64,000 nucleotides of DNA, taken from assembly GCF_020085105.1 (NCBI RefSeq), contig NC_058062.1, forward strand, positions 24,833,562-24,897,561. Reading direction: 5' to 3'. Both the position numbers and the translations under genes were made by a program. Source of the stretch: Siniperca chuatsi. Lineage: Eukaryota; Chordata; Actinopteri; Centrarchiformes; Sinipercidae. A model generated the notes under the pieces. It was given only the letters and a program-made list of their open reading frames with translations, was not told the DNA's origin and did no database searches. Position 1 is the first letter of the stretch. The number at the start of each line of letters is the position of its first letter. Positions 10,481 to 21,193 of the stretch are shown here, piece after piece.

Positions 10481-12270
10481 GCGCCCTCTCCTGGTGTGTG
10501 ATGAATCCGACACTTATAGATATGCAGAATATACAGGATCATTTCACTGCAAAGCAGCGTTTGTTATTTATTTTACACACAGTCGACACACACACATTGT
10601 GTTGTGTTATTGTGCAAATAACAATAATGCATGTAAATACAATCCAATGCAGTCACAACAAATAACACTGATCCAAACATACATTAGAAGATTTAAAAGG
10701 AATATTAAACGATGATTAAAATCAACAACACTAATAATCGGCTATGTTAAACAATGTCCATATGTAAATGAATACAGGCCTCTTGTATATGTAAGACTGT
10801 TGTAGGCTGTAAGAGAGTTTCTTATCTATCTTTGAAAGACACGAAGGTTTGGAAATGGTTCTTCAATAAGGGGTTCTGTGGACGTCCGTCCTACTCGGTT
10901 TGACAGGTAGTACAGCTGTGCAGCACGTCATCAGTAAGTGATGCTGCGTTTCATTAGTAGCTCCACTTCCCCTCCTTTATTTTTATTGAAACAATCAGAA
11001 CATATGCAGACATTCAGCTCAAGTTCAACACGTTGTGTAGTCCAGATTATAATGTGTGAAACGACGAGTTTGTAAAGAAATACCTTAAGCAAACAAATTA
11101 AATCCAATCTAGTAGAAAAAGAATATGAATAAAAATTAAATATAGGCTATATAATAATATACTTAAAAATATACAATATAAAATACGTAAATAACTAAAT
11201 TAAATATAAGGAAAAAAATATCTAAACAAACTCAGTAAAGTGTAAAATACCTTAATCAGAAGCTACAGAAAATAATTCTCTAAAATACAGCAGCGTGCGT
11301 TCAAGGGTCAAAGTGTTCATGTAAAAATCTTAAAGTTTGGGAGGGACGTAGAAAATGTTGCGCTATGTATGTGAAATTTGTCAATCACAAGTATATAGTT
11401 ATAGTATAGTTCTGTTGTAAAGAAACGTCTCTGTCTCTCCAACACAACAAAAGAAGAGGAGCAGTTTCTGGCTCAGTGCCACAAAAGGTGCATTTAGCAT
11501 CTATGTCAATACATTTGGACGATACCGTGTCACATGGGTAAATGTGATGTAAGATTTCAAAGTGAATTTCTCTGATCTGGTTCGAGATACAGGACTGGAA
11601 GGTTCACAACCATGCCCTGCGCCGGTTCATATTACGCAACTGATTTCCAAAAAGGTTTCCTCTGGGTGAACTCTTCTTTAGTTCTGTTCTTATATTTGTA
11701 CATTTTATGCTTATTCAATTTATCCCACCCATTGTAAGACAAGGCATTTGAACATTCACATTTTGATCATATAAATGACATTTCATTAACTCAGTTACAG
11801 CCTAACTGTTGCTGCAGGTTTATGATATCTGGCAAAGCAGCAGTGTTTCCATGCGTTTCCAGATGATGGTGGGAATAAAGAAATCACACAAGCTGAACAA
11901 CAAACCAAGGAAATATTAACTGCAACTAGTTTTTCAGTACAATCTTGAGCTGTCAGTGAGATTTTCTTAAGAAACTAGGTTTACGTACATTACTGCCACC
12001 GAACCATGGATGTTTACATTTTCTTGCACCAAATGCAGAACTGCAGTGCATTGTGGGTGATATCCACCTGCAGTGACCATCGCTGAAGACTCGCTCTCAC
12101 CGAGTTCCCTTCACTTTTCAGACAAACGGAGCTTCCCGGGGGGGGCAGTAAACCGGGGCGCGTTGAAACCGGGCCTGCCGCTGTGCAGCCGAGGACGCGA
12201 GGACAGGTCGTATTTTAATACAAATAAAGATTTGTTAAAAAAAAGACAGAGACAGACAGACAGAGAGAGA
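10481..12270. other. AT-rich intergenic sequence
   Basis: No gene is recognised. 11090-11260 is strongly AT-rich with A-rich runs. From about 12070 the sequence turns GC- and CpG-rich, leading into the candidate promoter at 12280. Confidence 0.5.
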
Positions 12271-12279
12271 GAGTGGGCC

Positions 12280-12300
12280 AAATAAGCCCCGCCCCCTGTA
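12280..12300 (+). promoter_or_regulatory. GC box of a candidate CpG-type promoter
   Basis: CCCCGCCCCC at 12287-12296 is a consensus Sp1-type GC box within a CpG-rich block (about 12120-12560). No TATA box stands at a suitable distance, which fits a CpG-island promoter. A donor site follows 118 bp downstream. Assignment to abat is positional inference. Confidence 0.4.
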
Positions 12301-12304
12301 GAGA

Positions 12305-12414
12305 GCCGGCCTGGCTGCAAAGACCAGAGACAGACACGGACCAAGACCAGACATCGTGTCCTCCTGTGGTTCGGGGATCTACGCGCAGATCCCGCTGCCG
12401 TCGCTGGATCCTCG
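12305..12414 (+). other. abat: Candidate non-coding first exon of abat
   Basis: A GC-rich segment ends at a consensus donor (CTCG|GTAAGG, GT at 12415-12416) and is preceded by a GC box. The next + strand acceptor that starts a convincing exon is the abat ATG exon at 24192, giving a 11.8-kb first intron. No start codon in this segment opens a frame continuous with abat, so it would be 5' UTR. The link is unproven; it could belong to a different transcript. Confidence 0.4.
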
Positions 12415-12597
12415 GTAAGGGTTCTCAAAGACTTTATCACGGACACACGGCTTATGAAGAACCGGGTCTGCAGCGGGTCTGGGATGTCGCCTTGACTCAG
12501 TTAGTGCTGTTGAGCCGTCACAGCGTCATGATGCGCAGCGGTCTGCAGCGTCCATGTCAGGAAAGCATCTGTCTCGATCTAACGTAGCCTAGTAGTA

Positions 12598-12635
12598 ATA
12601 GGTGGGTTAGCAGACTAACATACTAACCCACCTAT
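12598..12635. repeat. Perfect 13-bp hairpin
   Basis: ATAGGTGGGTTAG at 12598-12610 is followed after a 12-base loop by its exact reverse complement at 12623-12635. It lies about 180 bp inside the intron that would follow the candidate first exon. Confidence 0.85.
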
Positions 12636-13143
12636 AATAATCCATAACCTCTAGTGTGTGAGCCAGCCGGATCTAGTCGGAACCAGATTTTTCAGAAGAC
12701 CAGAAACGCCTAAAACACATGAACAAACAACAAGGTTGAAGAAGTTTGAAATGCCGTTATCATTTGAAGGCGCAGGGTCTCTTTAATGCCTGAATGTGTT
12801 AATGTGGGCTTAGAAAGGCCTTCTGATCATTGTTGCAAGAGCAGAGGAGCAAAAGGAGCGTGTAGTCCCTGCCTTTGGATCCAAATCAGCCACTACTCCA
12901 GCATTTGTCACCTTCACCTTAATAAGAGAAGTCTAAAGATGGTTAAAGATGTGGAGCTGGAGCTCAACGTTTAGCATAGGCTGAGTAATAAACACAGTAC
13001 ACATGTATTTAAAAATAGCTATTAACTCTTTATCAGCCATACTTTAAATGACATACTTTGACATTCATTGTGTTTAGGGCCCCTTGCAGCTCAATTAAGC
13101 ACTTCTGGAGGTCCCTGGACCCACATTGGAAAACAAAAATCAG

Positions 13144-13482
13144 CAAGTAAGGAGTTTAATAATTTAATTTCACAGGTTACAAGTCAAGTCTTGGCAGGTC
13201 CTTTAGAATTGGATATCTGCTGATACTGAGTCTGATCCAATAGCAGCTGTAGCCTTATAAACTCAATTCAATTTTATTTATATAGCGCTAATTCATAACA
13301 GAAGTTATCTCATTGCACTTTTCCTATAGAGCAGGTCTAGACCATACTCTATAATATTATTTAGAGAGACCCAACAAATCCTAGATGTTGGAACTACTGA
13401 AAAACACGCAGTTGTACACAACAAGTAAGGAGTTTGAGCATTTAATTTCACAGGTTACAAGTCAAGAGGCTTTGGCAGGTCC
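13144..13482 (+). repeat. Pair of about 60-bp direct repeats around an L2 tail
   Basis: 13144-13201 and 13422-13482 share CAAGTAAGGAGTTT, then TTTAATTTCACAGGTTACAA, then TTGGCAGGTCC, with a few changes and small indels. Similarity continues weakly downstream (CCAATAGCA in both). Unit spacing is about 278 bp, and the second unit begins after an L2-like LINE tail. This looks like an old tandem duplication of an unidentified repeat, later invaded by the LINE. Confidence 0.75.
13262..13383 (-). repeat. L2-like LINE 3' terminus
   Basis: The minus-strand tail of the family is seen here: CAATTCAATTTTATTTATAT at the edge, then the AACAGAAGTTATCTCATTGC block and the AGAGCAGGTCTAGACC block. It is 5'-truncated to about 120 bp. 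Confidence 0.85.
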
Positions 13483-13682
13483 AGTATTCTCCAGATATGT
13501 AGATAGCTTACACATTTTTTTTATTATTGACCTCCTCCAATAGCACAAGGAAATTCCCAAATAATCCTATAGAACGACAGCAATCCTTAGTGCCATGAGC
13601 AAAGCATGTACCTGTCAGAGCAAACTTGTAATGATAATGGAAAAACAGGGGCATATAATAATAATAATAATGATAATATTAA

Positions 13683-14097
13683 AGGGTGCACGGTGGCAGA
13701 GCGGCTACAGCTCCTGCCTCCCAATAAGGAGATCGTGGGTTCGTGGGTTCGATTCCCGGACCGGACCAACATCACACAATCTCTCTCTCCTCCCCGTGTT
13801 ACCGTGGGTTCTCTCCGGGTTCTCCGGCTTCCTCCCACCGTCCAAAGACATGCATGTGTAGGTTAATTGATAACTCTAAATTGCCTGTATTGAATGAATG
13901 TGTGAGTGAATGGTTGTCTGTCCTTGTCTGTGTCTGTGTTCGTCGCAGGGCGAACACAGACACAGACAAGGACAGAGTTGGCCACTGTCCAGGGTGTGCC
14001 CTGCCTAAGGCCCGAAGTCACTGGGATAGGCTCCAGTCACCCGCGACCCCCTAACGGGGACCAAGCGGTAGAAAATGGATGGATGGATGGATGGATA
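13683..14097 (+). mobile_element. tRNA-derived SINE-like fish repeat with (GGAT)n tail
   Basis: The head carries tRNA-like promoter boxes: GTGGCAGAGCGGC (A box) and GGGTTCGATTCCCGG (B box). A conserved body follows (TCTCCGGGTTCTCCGGCTTC, CCAAAGACATGCATG, GGGATAGGCTCCAGTCACCC) and the tail is GGATGGATGGATGGAT. This arrangement is a very common teleost repeat. An uncommon feature is a long perfect inverted repeat inside the body (listed separately). It is transcribed, if at all, by RNA polymerase III; it is not a functional tRNA gene. Confidence 0.8.
13917..13976. repeat. Perfect 26-bp inverted repeat, 8-base loop
   Basis: Arms at 13917-13942 and 13951-13976 are exact reverse complements, separated by TCGCAGGG. 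The arm core is the TGTCTGTGTCTGTGTTCG segment. Read as RNA it would form a long uninterrupted hairpin. It interrupts the SINE-like body where other copies carry ordinary sequence, as far as I recall the family. Confidence 0.9.
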
Positions 14098-14424
14098 ATA
14101 TTAAAACACAGGACGGATTACGCCCAGCTGACTCGAGGTAATGCGATACGCAACACAGTATCAAAAACTAAATCAGAGGAAGAGACCACAACTAGCCTAA
14201 AGAAAACAAAACTTTCGAGAGAGAGTGAGAGAGATTCATAAAAAATGTTGCAATGTTTATGTAGTTTTCACTTATTTGTATTTTTCACTGCAAGTCTACA
14301 ATTTTTTAAATTATTGTTATCTTACCTATCTGTATATATTTTAATAGCACATGTCTTCTGTTTATGTATATGTTATGATATATTTTATTTCACACATGCA
14401 TTGGCAATATTAGAAGCAATTATT

Positions 14425-15600
14425 GGAGAAAACTGACCTTTTTCCTAGTTCTTGTCAGTACATGTGCCGCAGCATTCTGGATCAACTGGAGAGTCTTAAG
14501 GGACTTATTCGGGCAGCCTGATAATAAGGAATTGCAATAGTCCAACCTAGAAGTAACAAATGCATGGACTAGTTTTTCAGCATCATTTTGAGACAGGATG
14601 TGCCTGATTTTTGCAATGTTACGTAGGTGAAAGAAGGCAGTCCTTGAAGTTTGTTTCATGTAGGAGTTAAAGGATAAATCCTGATCAAAGATAACTCCGA
14701 GGTTCCTTACGGTGCTGCTGGAAGCCAGGGCAATGCCATCTAGAGCAACTATGTCTTTAGATAATGTGTCTTGGAGGTGTTTGGGACCAAGTACAATAAC
14801 TTCAGTTTTGTCAGAGTTTAACATCAGAAAATTGCAGGTTATCCAGGTCTTTATGTCCTTAAGGCATGCTTGAAGTTTAGCTAACTGTTTAGTTTCATCT
14901 GGCTTGATCGATAGATATAATTGGGTATCATCTACATAACAATGAAAGTTTATGGAGCGTTTCCTAATGATATTGCCTAGAGGAAGCATATATAAGGTGA
15001 ATAGAATCGGTCCAAGCACAGAACCTTGTGGAACTCTGTGACTAACTTTAACTGTTAACATGTACAAACTGACATTGATCTGATAGATAAGATTTAAACC
15101 AGCTTAGTGCGGTTCCTTTAATGCCAATTAAATCTTCCAGTCTCTGTTATAGGATGTGATGGTCAATGGTGTCGAATGCAGCACTAAGATCTAACAAGAC
15201 AAGTACAAAGACAAGTCCATTGTCTGATGCAATTAAAAGGTCATTTGTATTTTTCACCAGTGCTGTCTCTGTGCTATGATGCACTCTAAATCCTGACTAA
15301 AAATCCTCAAACTTTGGTTATGTAGAAAGTCACACAACTGATTGGCGACTGCTTTCTCAAGGATCTTAGAGAGAAAGGGAAGGTTAGATATAGGTCTATA
15401 GTTGGCTAAAACCCCTGCTTTAAAAGACTGTCGTACATAGCCTGTTAATAAAGACAGATTGATCATATCCAGTAAAGAAGTGCTAACTAAGGGTAAAACG
15501 TCTTTAAGCAGCCTAGTTGGAATGGGCTCTAAGAGACAGGTTGATGGCTTAGATGAAGAAATCGTTGAAGTTAGTTGAAGGAGCATTCCATTTTTCGAGT
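14425..15600 (-). mobile_element. L2-like LINE copy lacking its 3' end
   Basis: On the minus strand this encodes the same RT as the copy at 3246-5718: the [11 protein letters not shown] segment, the [19 protein letters not shown] segment, [20 protein letters not shown] and a C-terminal LDYCNSLLSGCPNKSL. The catalytic box reads [10 protein letters not shown]. Several frameshifts and stops break it. It stops abruptly at LTRTRKK (14435) without the C-terminal end or 3' UTR, which is unusual for a LINE and implies a later deletion or rearrangement. Confidence 0.85.
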
Positions 15601-15647
15601 TCTCGATCCAGATCCAAGGTTTTCTGCCCAAAATTCAACTAAATAAG

Positions 15648-15666
15648 ACGGTGTAGACTACACCGT
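15648..15666. repeat. 19-bp palindrome
   Basis: ACGGTGTAG, one central A, then CTACACCGT: an exact palindrome with a single-base centre, in the short gap between an L2 copy and a SINE. Confidence 0.85.
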
Positions 15667-15671
15667 TAAAT

Positions 15672-15854
15672 AATACCGTACTCATATAGCCTTTCTGACT
15701 ATTCAAAGCGCTTCAACTACATATCTCATTCACACACCTCGTTCAGTGTCTTGCCCAAGCCCACTTTGACATGTGGGCTGGGGGAACCCGGGATCGAACC
15801 GGCGACCTTCTGATTTGTGAACAACCCGCTCTACCACTTAGCCACAGTCGCCCT
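15672..15854 (-). mobile_element. tRNA-derived SINE (percomorph type)
   Basis: On the minus strand the head reads GGGCGACTGTGGCTAAGTGG, with the A-box-like element, then CGGTTCGATCCCGGGTTCCC (B box). It runs on to CACATGTCAAAGTGGGCTTG and ends in the family's 3' part (AAAGGC...ATATGA). Copies at 22948 and 40622 are close relatives. This is a mobile repeat, not a working tRNA gene: the acceptor stem and anticodon arm are not preserved. Confidence 0.8.
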
Positions 15855-15864
15855 CAAATAGGAG

Positions 15865-16610
15865 CAGCGGCGCCTTCACCCCAATGTATTTTCTCTGGGA
15901 AGCGAGCGAGTCGCTTCTCAAGACATTGTAGCTGACATTGTATGATGTACGTCAATGATTGTGTCCAGGGCATGATGGGTCTGCAGTGATTTTTGCCTGC
16001 CCGTTTTCTGAGTCTAGAGGCATACCAGTCCTGCAAGGTGGGCAGGTCGGCAACAGTGATGTTCTCTGCAGACCTCACTGTCTGTTGCTGCCTGTCCATT
16101 GTCATCTTCACAGTTGAGCGTGTTCAGCTTCAGGTTGTTGTGACCACACCAGAGGTCCAGCATTATGTAGAACAGCAGGGAGAGCACACACTACTCGGGG
16201 GTACCAGCTCTGACTGTCCGGGTACTAGATGTGATTTTCCTCAGTCTCACCTGCTGCTTCCTGTCTGTCCAAAGTGCGTTAACTTCAGCTTTGTTTGGCA
16301 GAGGGGGACAGCGTCAACCTACCCAATTGTTCACCTGCTGCTTCCTGTCTGTCAGGAAGTTGATGATCCACTGACAGGTGGAGGTGGACACAGTGAGGTG
16401 GGTGAGTTTTGATTGGAGGATTTCTAGGATGATGGTTTTGATCCTTGCATATGTCTCTGAACAATCAAGGTGTTAGAGGATGTAGTGCAGTCCCATGTTG
16501 ACTGCATCATCCACTGACCTGGCAAACTGCAGGGGATCCAGCAGGGCACCTGTGGTATCCTTTAGGTGGGCTAAAGCAACCACCTTTTCAGACAACAATG
16601 ACTCTTACCT
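15865..16610 (-). mobile_element. Rex1-like LINE reverse transcriptase fragment, decayed
   Basis: Minus-strand translation gives pieces of a Rex1/CR1-type RT: LKDTTGALLDPLQFA, RSVDDAVNMGLHYILQHLD and CQWIINFLTDRKQQV. The family's C-terminal region follows (RSAENITVADLPTLQDWYAS). Stops and frameshifts separate them. The clade name is from motif memory; the edges are approximate. Confidence 0.65.
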
Positions 16611-16619
16611 CTGTGTTCA

Positions 16620-18000
16620 TTTTCATCACATTCTCATTGAACTACTGCTTCAATTGACATTTTTATCACTGTGGATTTTATCTTTTGAGGAATAGGTGTC
16701 CAAATGGATGTCCATGCCCTTGTCCATGAACATGTAGCTGCACTCCACTTAGTGAGTGAGTACTATCTACCAAGGCTTAAACTCCCAACTGTAGTTCCAG
16801 AGAAATGTGTCCTCAAAATGACCCGATGATCAAAGCAGCCCTGGAATATTTCATTTAGTTTCTAAACCATGTCTGGCTCAACGTTAGGTCCCAAAGAGCT
16901 CACCAACCTAGCAGGTAGAGAATCAAGAACTGTTTAAAAAATAAGAGATCACACAGTTTTGTGTGCTCCAAAATGATCATGTGCAAATGCTGACCTATTT
17001 TTTTCATTTTTAATACAATTTTATGAAATACTATCAATATTTCAGAAATCTCCAACACCTCCAACTGCATGTGGGGTTGACCCCAAGCTAGAGTAACTTT
17101 GGGTTAGTGGAAATAAATCGGTCTCGACAAATAGCTTAGTCTTAACAACTGCAGATTTATCAGTGGATTTAGTTTTTAGCCGGTTCCTTTTTCATGTTCC
17201 AAAACTTAACCCATTCTCCGTACCAAGTCCTGCTCCTGGCAGTTGTGACTACCAGCTCCAGTGTTCGATAATGCCACACTACAGCTGTGGTTACCTAACA
17301 GTTGTTTTGTCAATGCAATTTCAGGTCAGTAGATGACAGGACAGCTGATTTGACTGTCCCAGACCAGTTTAAAGCAAAAAGCAACCAAGAAAAATTGTAT
17401 TCACATAGCACATTTCATTCCAGGGAACATATGTGTCAGTACAGGATTTACTTAGCTGCTGGGGAACATCAGAGCAGACAGAAACATGCTCTTTGCACTC
17501 TTTGTGATATTCTCTTATAAATCATAACAAAATACTGCATTTGTTTGTGAGCTTGATCAGTCTGCCACCTCTGTCAAACATGAATAACTAGCAGCTGCAA
17601 GTTACACTTTGAGACTCTTCATGCAGAGACTCTAGACTCTTGCACTGCTCATTAAAGCAGCCATAAACATTAACACACAGTACCAGAGTGAGCTGGTTTA
17701 TGGGTGTTTTTGCTATGTCTGTCTGTGCAACTGCTACGATGCTAAATTCAAGGGCAACACCAGATCCGAATCACATCTATCTCTTATGATCAGCTAGCTT
17801 TATTATGACCTCGAGAATCTCAGTCATTGTGTTTCCCACAACCTTGCAGTTTTCCTCCCCAACTTGTTTTAAATTAATTAATCACAATCTACGTTGCTTC
17901 GTTTGTACAATAAATGTGTCATTTCTGTAGCCCGTCATGGTGGCTGCATCTTTGGATTTTTTCAATGACTTTTTCCAGTTTATCAAATGTTTGTGATACT
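16620..18000. other. Sequence without recognisable gene
   Basis: About 1.4 kb inside the putative abat first intron. ORFs are short and carry no recognised motif, and I can name no repeat here. Confidence 0.5.
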
Positions 18001-18365
18001 ACAATTCAATTTATTTATATAGCATAAGTTATCTCATTGCACTTTTCCTATAGGGCAGGTCTAGACCGTACTGTATATAATATTATTTAGAGACCCAACA
18101 GATCCCACCATGAGCAAGGTCTTGGCAACCGTGGCAAGAAAAAACTTCCTTTTAACAGGCAGAAACCTTGGGCAGAACCAGACTCAATGGTGGGCGGCCA
18201 TCCAGAGAGAGAGAGAGAGGCACAATGCAAATACCACCTAGAATTTTAAAATAGTAATAATGTAATTGTAGTGGTAATAATAAGTAGGAGTAGTAGTAAT
18301 AATAATAATAATAATAATAATAGGAATGATAGCTATAGGAATAAAAATGACAATAATAGTAACAT
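18001..18365 (-). repeat. L2-like LINE 3' UTR and terminus
   Basis: This minus-strand copy keeps the terminal block (TTTATTTATATAGC, AGTTATCTCATTGCAC), the CAGACTCAATGGTGGGCGGC block, a GA-rich run at 18208-18220 and the ATT-rich region with an (AAT)n stretch at about 18296-18322. It is truncated before the coding part. Confidence 0.8.
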
Positions 18366-18369
18366 AGCC

Positions 18370-20400
18370 AAAACCAAAGTGCTGCTGTTGGTTGTAAGCT
18401 ATATTTGAAGGCGGCACGTGATGTCCCATGGGCAGGCATTGCTTCTCAATACCCTTCCCTTGGTGATGGGCCACATCAAAGGTGCATTTATAAACTTCAT
18501 TTGGACTTTGTGTGACAAATTGTGAAAAAATTTGTTTATAGGACGCATCACTTCCCTGTGTTAATGTCGTTTTCATTTGAAGCACTTTGTGTCTGTTTTG
18601 CATCACAGAGCATATCGATAATCCAATATTGCATTCAGTGATTGGACAAGGTGTGGGGAGGTGAGAAAGTATGCAGGGTTTGAACATCTTTCTCTACCTC
18701 TCTTTTCTCATTCTTTACACAACTATTTCTGTTACTTATGATGTGTAAAAATGAGTCCTACACTATGAAAGCCGTTCTGGAGAGACTGTCTGTCCCCTCT
18801 TTTTGCACCCCGCATTGAGTTTGGAACAGCTTTTAACACTTTTGTGTATGAACTAATTCTTTTCTAGCATAACCTGGCCCTAAGTCTCAAAAGCCAGAAA
18901 AGGCAAACCTTCCCATCATCACTGTACATCAGATAATGTAAATCACATTCTAATGTCAGCGGTGCTTTTATAATCGCTTAGTATTATCGTTTGCTTCAGT
19001 ATAAATTATTCTTGTGACGACGTACAATGGTTAGGACCACTGAAACCTCCAACACAGCATCAGAAATGCTTCTTTTTAGAAATTAGATAGAAACAAGGAG
19101 TCTATTAGACTTCCAGCTCAAGTATTCCATTAGGCATCATTGCTGTTGCACTCCCTTTGTGTTCAGATTCCAGCTTAGCCCAGTTCAAACTTGCTGTGTC
19201 CCTTCAGCTGTCCTCCATCACTTTATTATACTCACCCCTCACATAACACCCCCGGCATATGAAGATGCAGTCTTGTGTAACTTTCACACTCTAAACCAGT
19301 TTTGTCCAGTTCAGGAGGTGTTGCCAAGAAACTGTGTACCGTACATGCATGTACGAGTATGCTTGTGTGTGTGTGTCTGTGTGCATGCATGTGAAGGGTC
19401 AGGGTTTTCTTTGCTGTGTGAAAGCAGATAGCTGGAATTTTCCTGTTCCTGCTGGAAGTATTACATAAGAGATGAGAGGAGAGAGAGCAGACAGCCATGC
19501 CTTTCTTTGCCTCACTCTGCCCATTTTTCTCTTACATTTATTCTTTTATTTTATCTTTTATTATTAACATATGTGTCAACAAAACTGTATACATTTTTTA
19601 AACACACAACCGGGGGGGTGGGTTCTTGCTTGCTCTCCCTGTCCCTCTCCAAAAAATGATTTGCATAACAATAAGCAGTAAATTACAAAATGCGTTTTGT
19701 CATTTGTGATTTTTGTCATTTCACCATTTAACCTCTAAATAGTGCCACCTCAATAATATCATAGGGGATCCTGTATTTATGAGGGCACAGCTGACTGTAT
19801 TTATGTTTTGTATTTTCACTGCATTTTTTTAACGGACAGGGATTTGCAGCGTTTACCGCTCAAAGCACTTGCTTTAGCGCAGAGAGGGCAAAAATATGAC
19901 TCCCGAAATATGTTCAGTAAGTTATTCTTAGTGAAATAATTTACAATACTATTTACATTTTAGTAAACGGCTATATCTTCATCAGGGCAGCATGTTTAAT
20001 GTACAGTAAATACGTTCATATCGGGTGCAGGCAACGTGAAGATGAGTCCCATAGGATGGTATCCGAAATGGCTAAGTTCATGGTTGAGATCGCTGTGTTG
20101 CTGAAGTGTCAATAAAATCCTTTTTTCGTAGTTCATCTGAGAGCCATCAGATATCCTCTTTGAGGTTAGTAATGTCTCGCAGGCCAAAGTCATATTAACC
20201 AGCTGTTGGGTGTTCACTCGGCTGACAGCAAACTCCAGTATGTGCTAATCAAGGCACGGATTAAAAGGCATCTTAAAATCAGATTGTGAACTAGGCATCA
20301 GGAGACACAAACATTGAAACTAAAAGCAGTTCAAATCGGCATTAAAACTGAAGCGATCAAGTAGTAGCCAACCTCACAGCGTCTGACGTCATGTATATAA
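18370..20400. other. Sequence without recognisable gene
   Basis: No coding segment or named repeat is supported over about 2 kb. A short TG-rich run at 19360-19400 and a G-run at 19614-19622 are the only local features. Confidence 0.5.
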
Positions 20401-21043
20401 CAATCCAAGTGAGGCATTCCAATTTAATACCATGTGCAGGAGATCTCTGGACCAAATAGCCCCCATGACAGCTAGGTCATGTCGTCCCTCCAATCCAAGG
20501 CCGTGGATAAATGAAAATATTACAAAACTAAAAGAGAATGTAGACGAGCTGAACGTCAATGGAAAAAGTCAAAAGTTTGGCTGCATATGAGGGAGTTATT
20601 ATCATCATTTAATTCACTGGTAAAATGTGAGAGACACTCTTATTTCTCTAATGTTGCCTCTGAAAAGCATAACTCAAGATTTTTTTTCAGTACCATCAAC
20701 AGTTTAGTAAACCAAATCAAAACATCAAAGCTGCAATTACTCCTGCTGTGTCAATTCTCCCTTCACCTGAGCCCTCGCCCTCCACCACTATGGAAACAGC
20801 ATTACTCAGAGTAACAAATGACATCCTGATGAGTGCAGACTCACACCGTTCTCATTTTGCTGGACTTGAGTGCAGTCTTCGATTCAGTTGATCACACAAA
20901 TCTACTCAACAGACTCAGGAACTGGGTTGGCCTAGGTGAAACTGTTCCAGAGTGGTTTTCAGAGTTTTCAAAATCACTGTCATGGGGGGTCCCACAGGGC
21001 TCAGTCCTTGGCCCTATTTTGTTCAGTTTGTATCTGTTGCCCC
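20400..21043 (+). mobile_element. Second L2-like LINE subfamily (L2-B), 5' part
   Basis: Translating the + strand in pieces gives PWINENITKLKENVDELN, LSSFNSLVKCERHSYFSNVA (linker), ILLLDLSAVFDSVDHTNLLN (RT motif with catalytic Asp) and [24 protein letters not shown]. These resemble L2-type LINEs but are clearly different from the abundant copy type here. The frame is broken many times. It is cut at 21043, exactly where a minus-strand L2 copy begins, and it resumes at 22846. Confidence 0.7.
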
Positions 21044-21143
21044 TTCAATTCAATTATTTATACCGCCAATTCATAACAGTTATCTCATTGCACTTTGGCA
21101 CTGGGCAGAACCAGACTCAATGGTGGGCAGCCATCCGCTGCTG

Positions 21144-21193
<50 letters not shown>

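Noticed and set aside
13690..13760. tRNA gene from A and B box matches
   Set aside because: The boxes belong to a tRNA-derived SINE-like repeat; no acceptor stem or anticodon arm can be folded and a GGAT tail follows. The same holds for the heads at 15854, 23105 and 40622.
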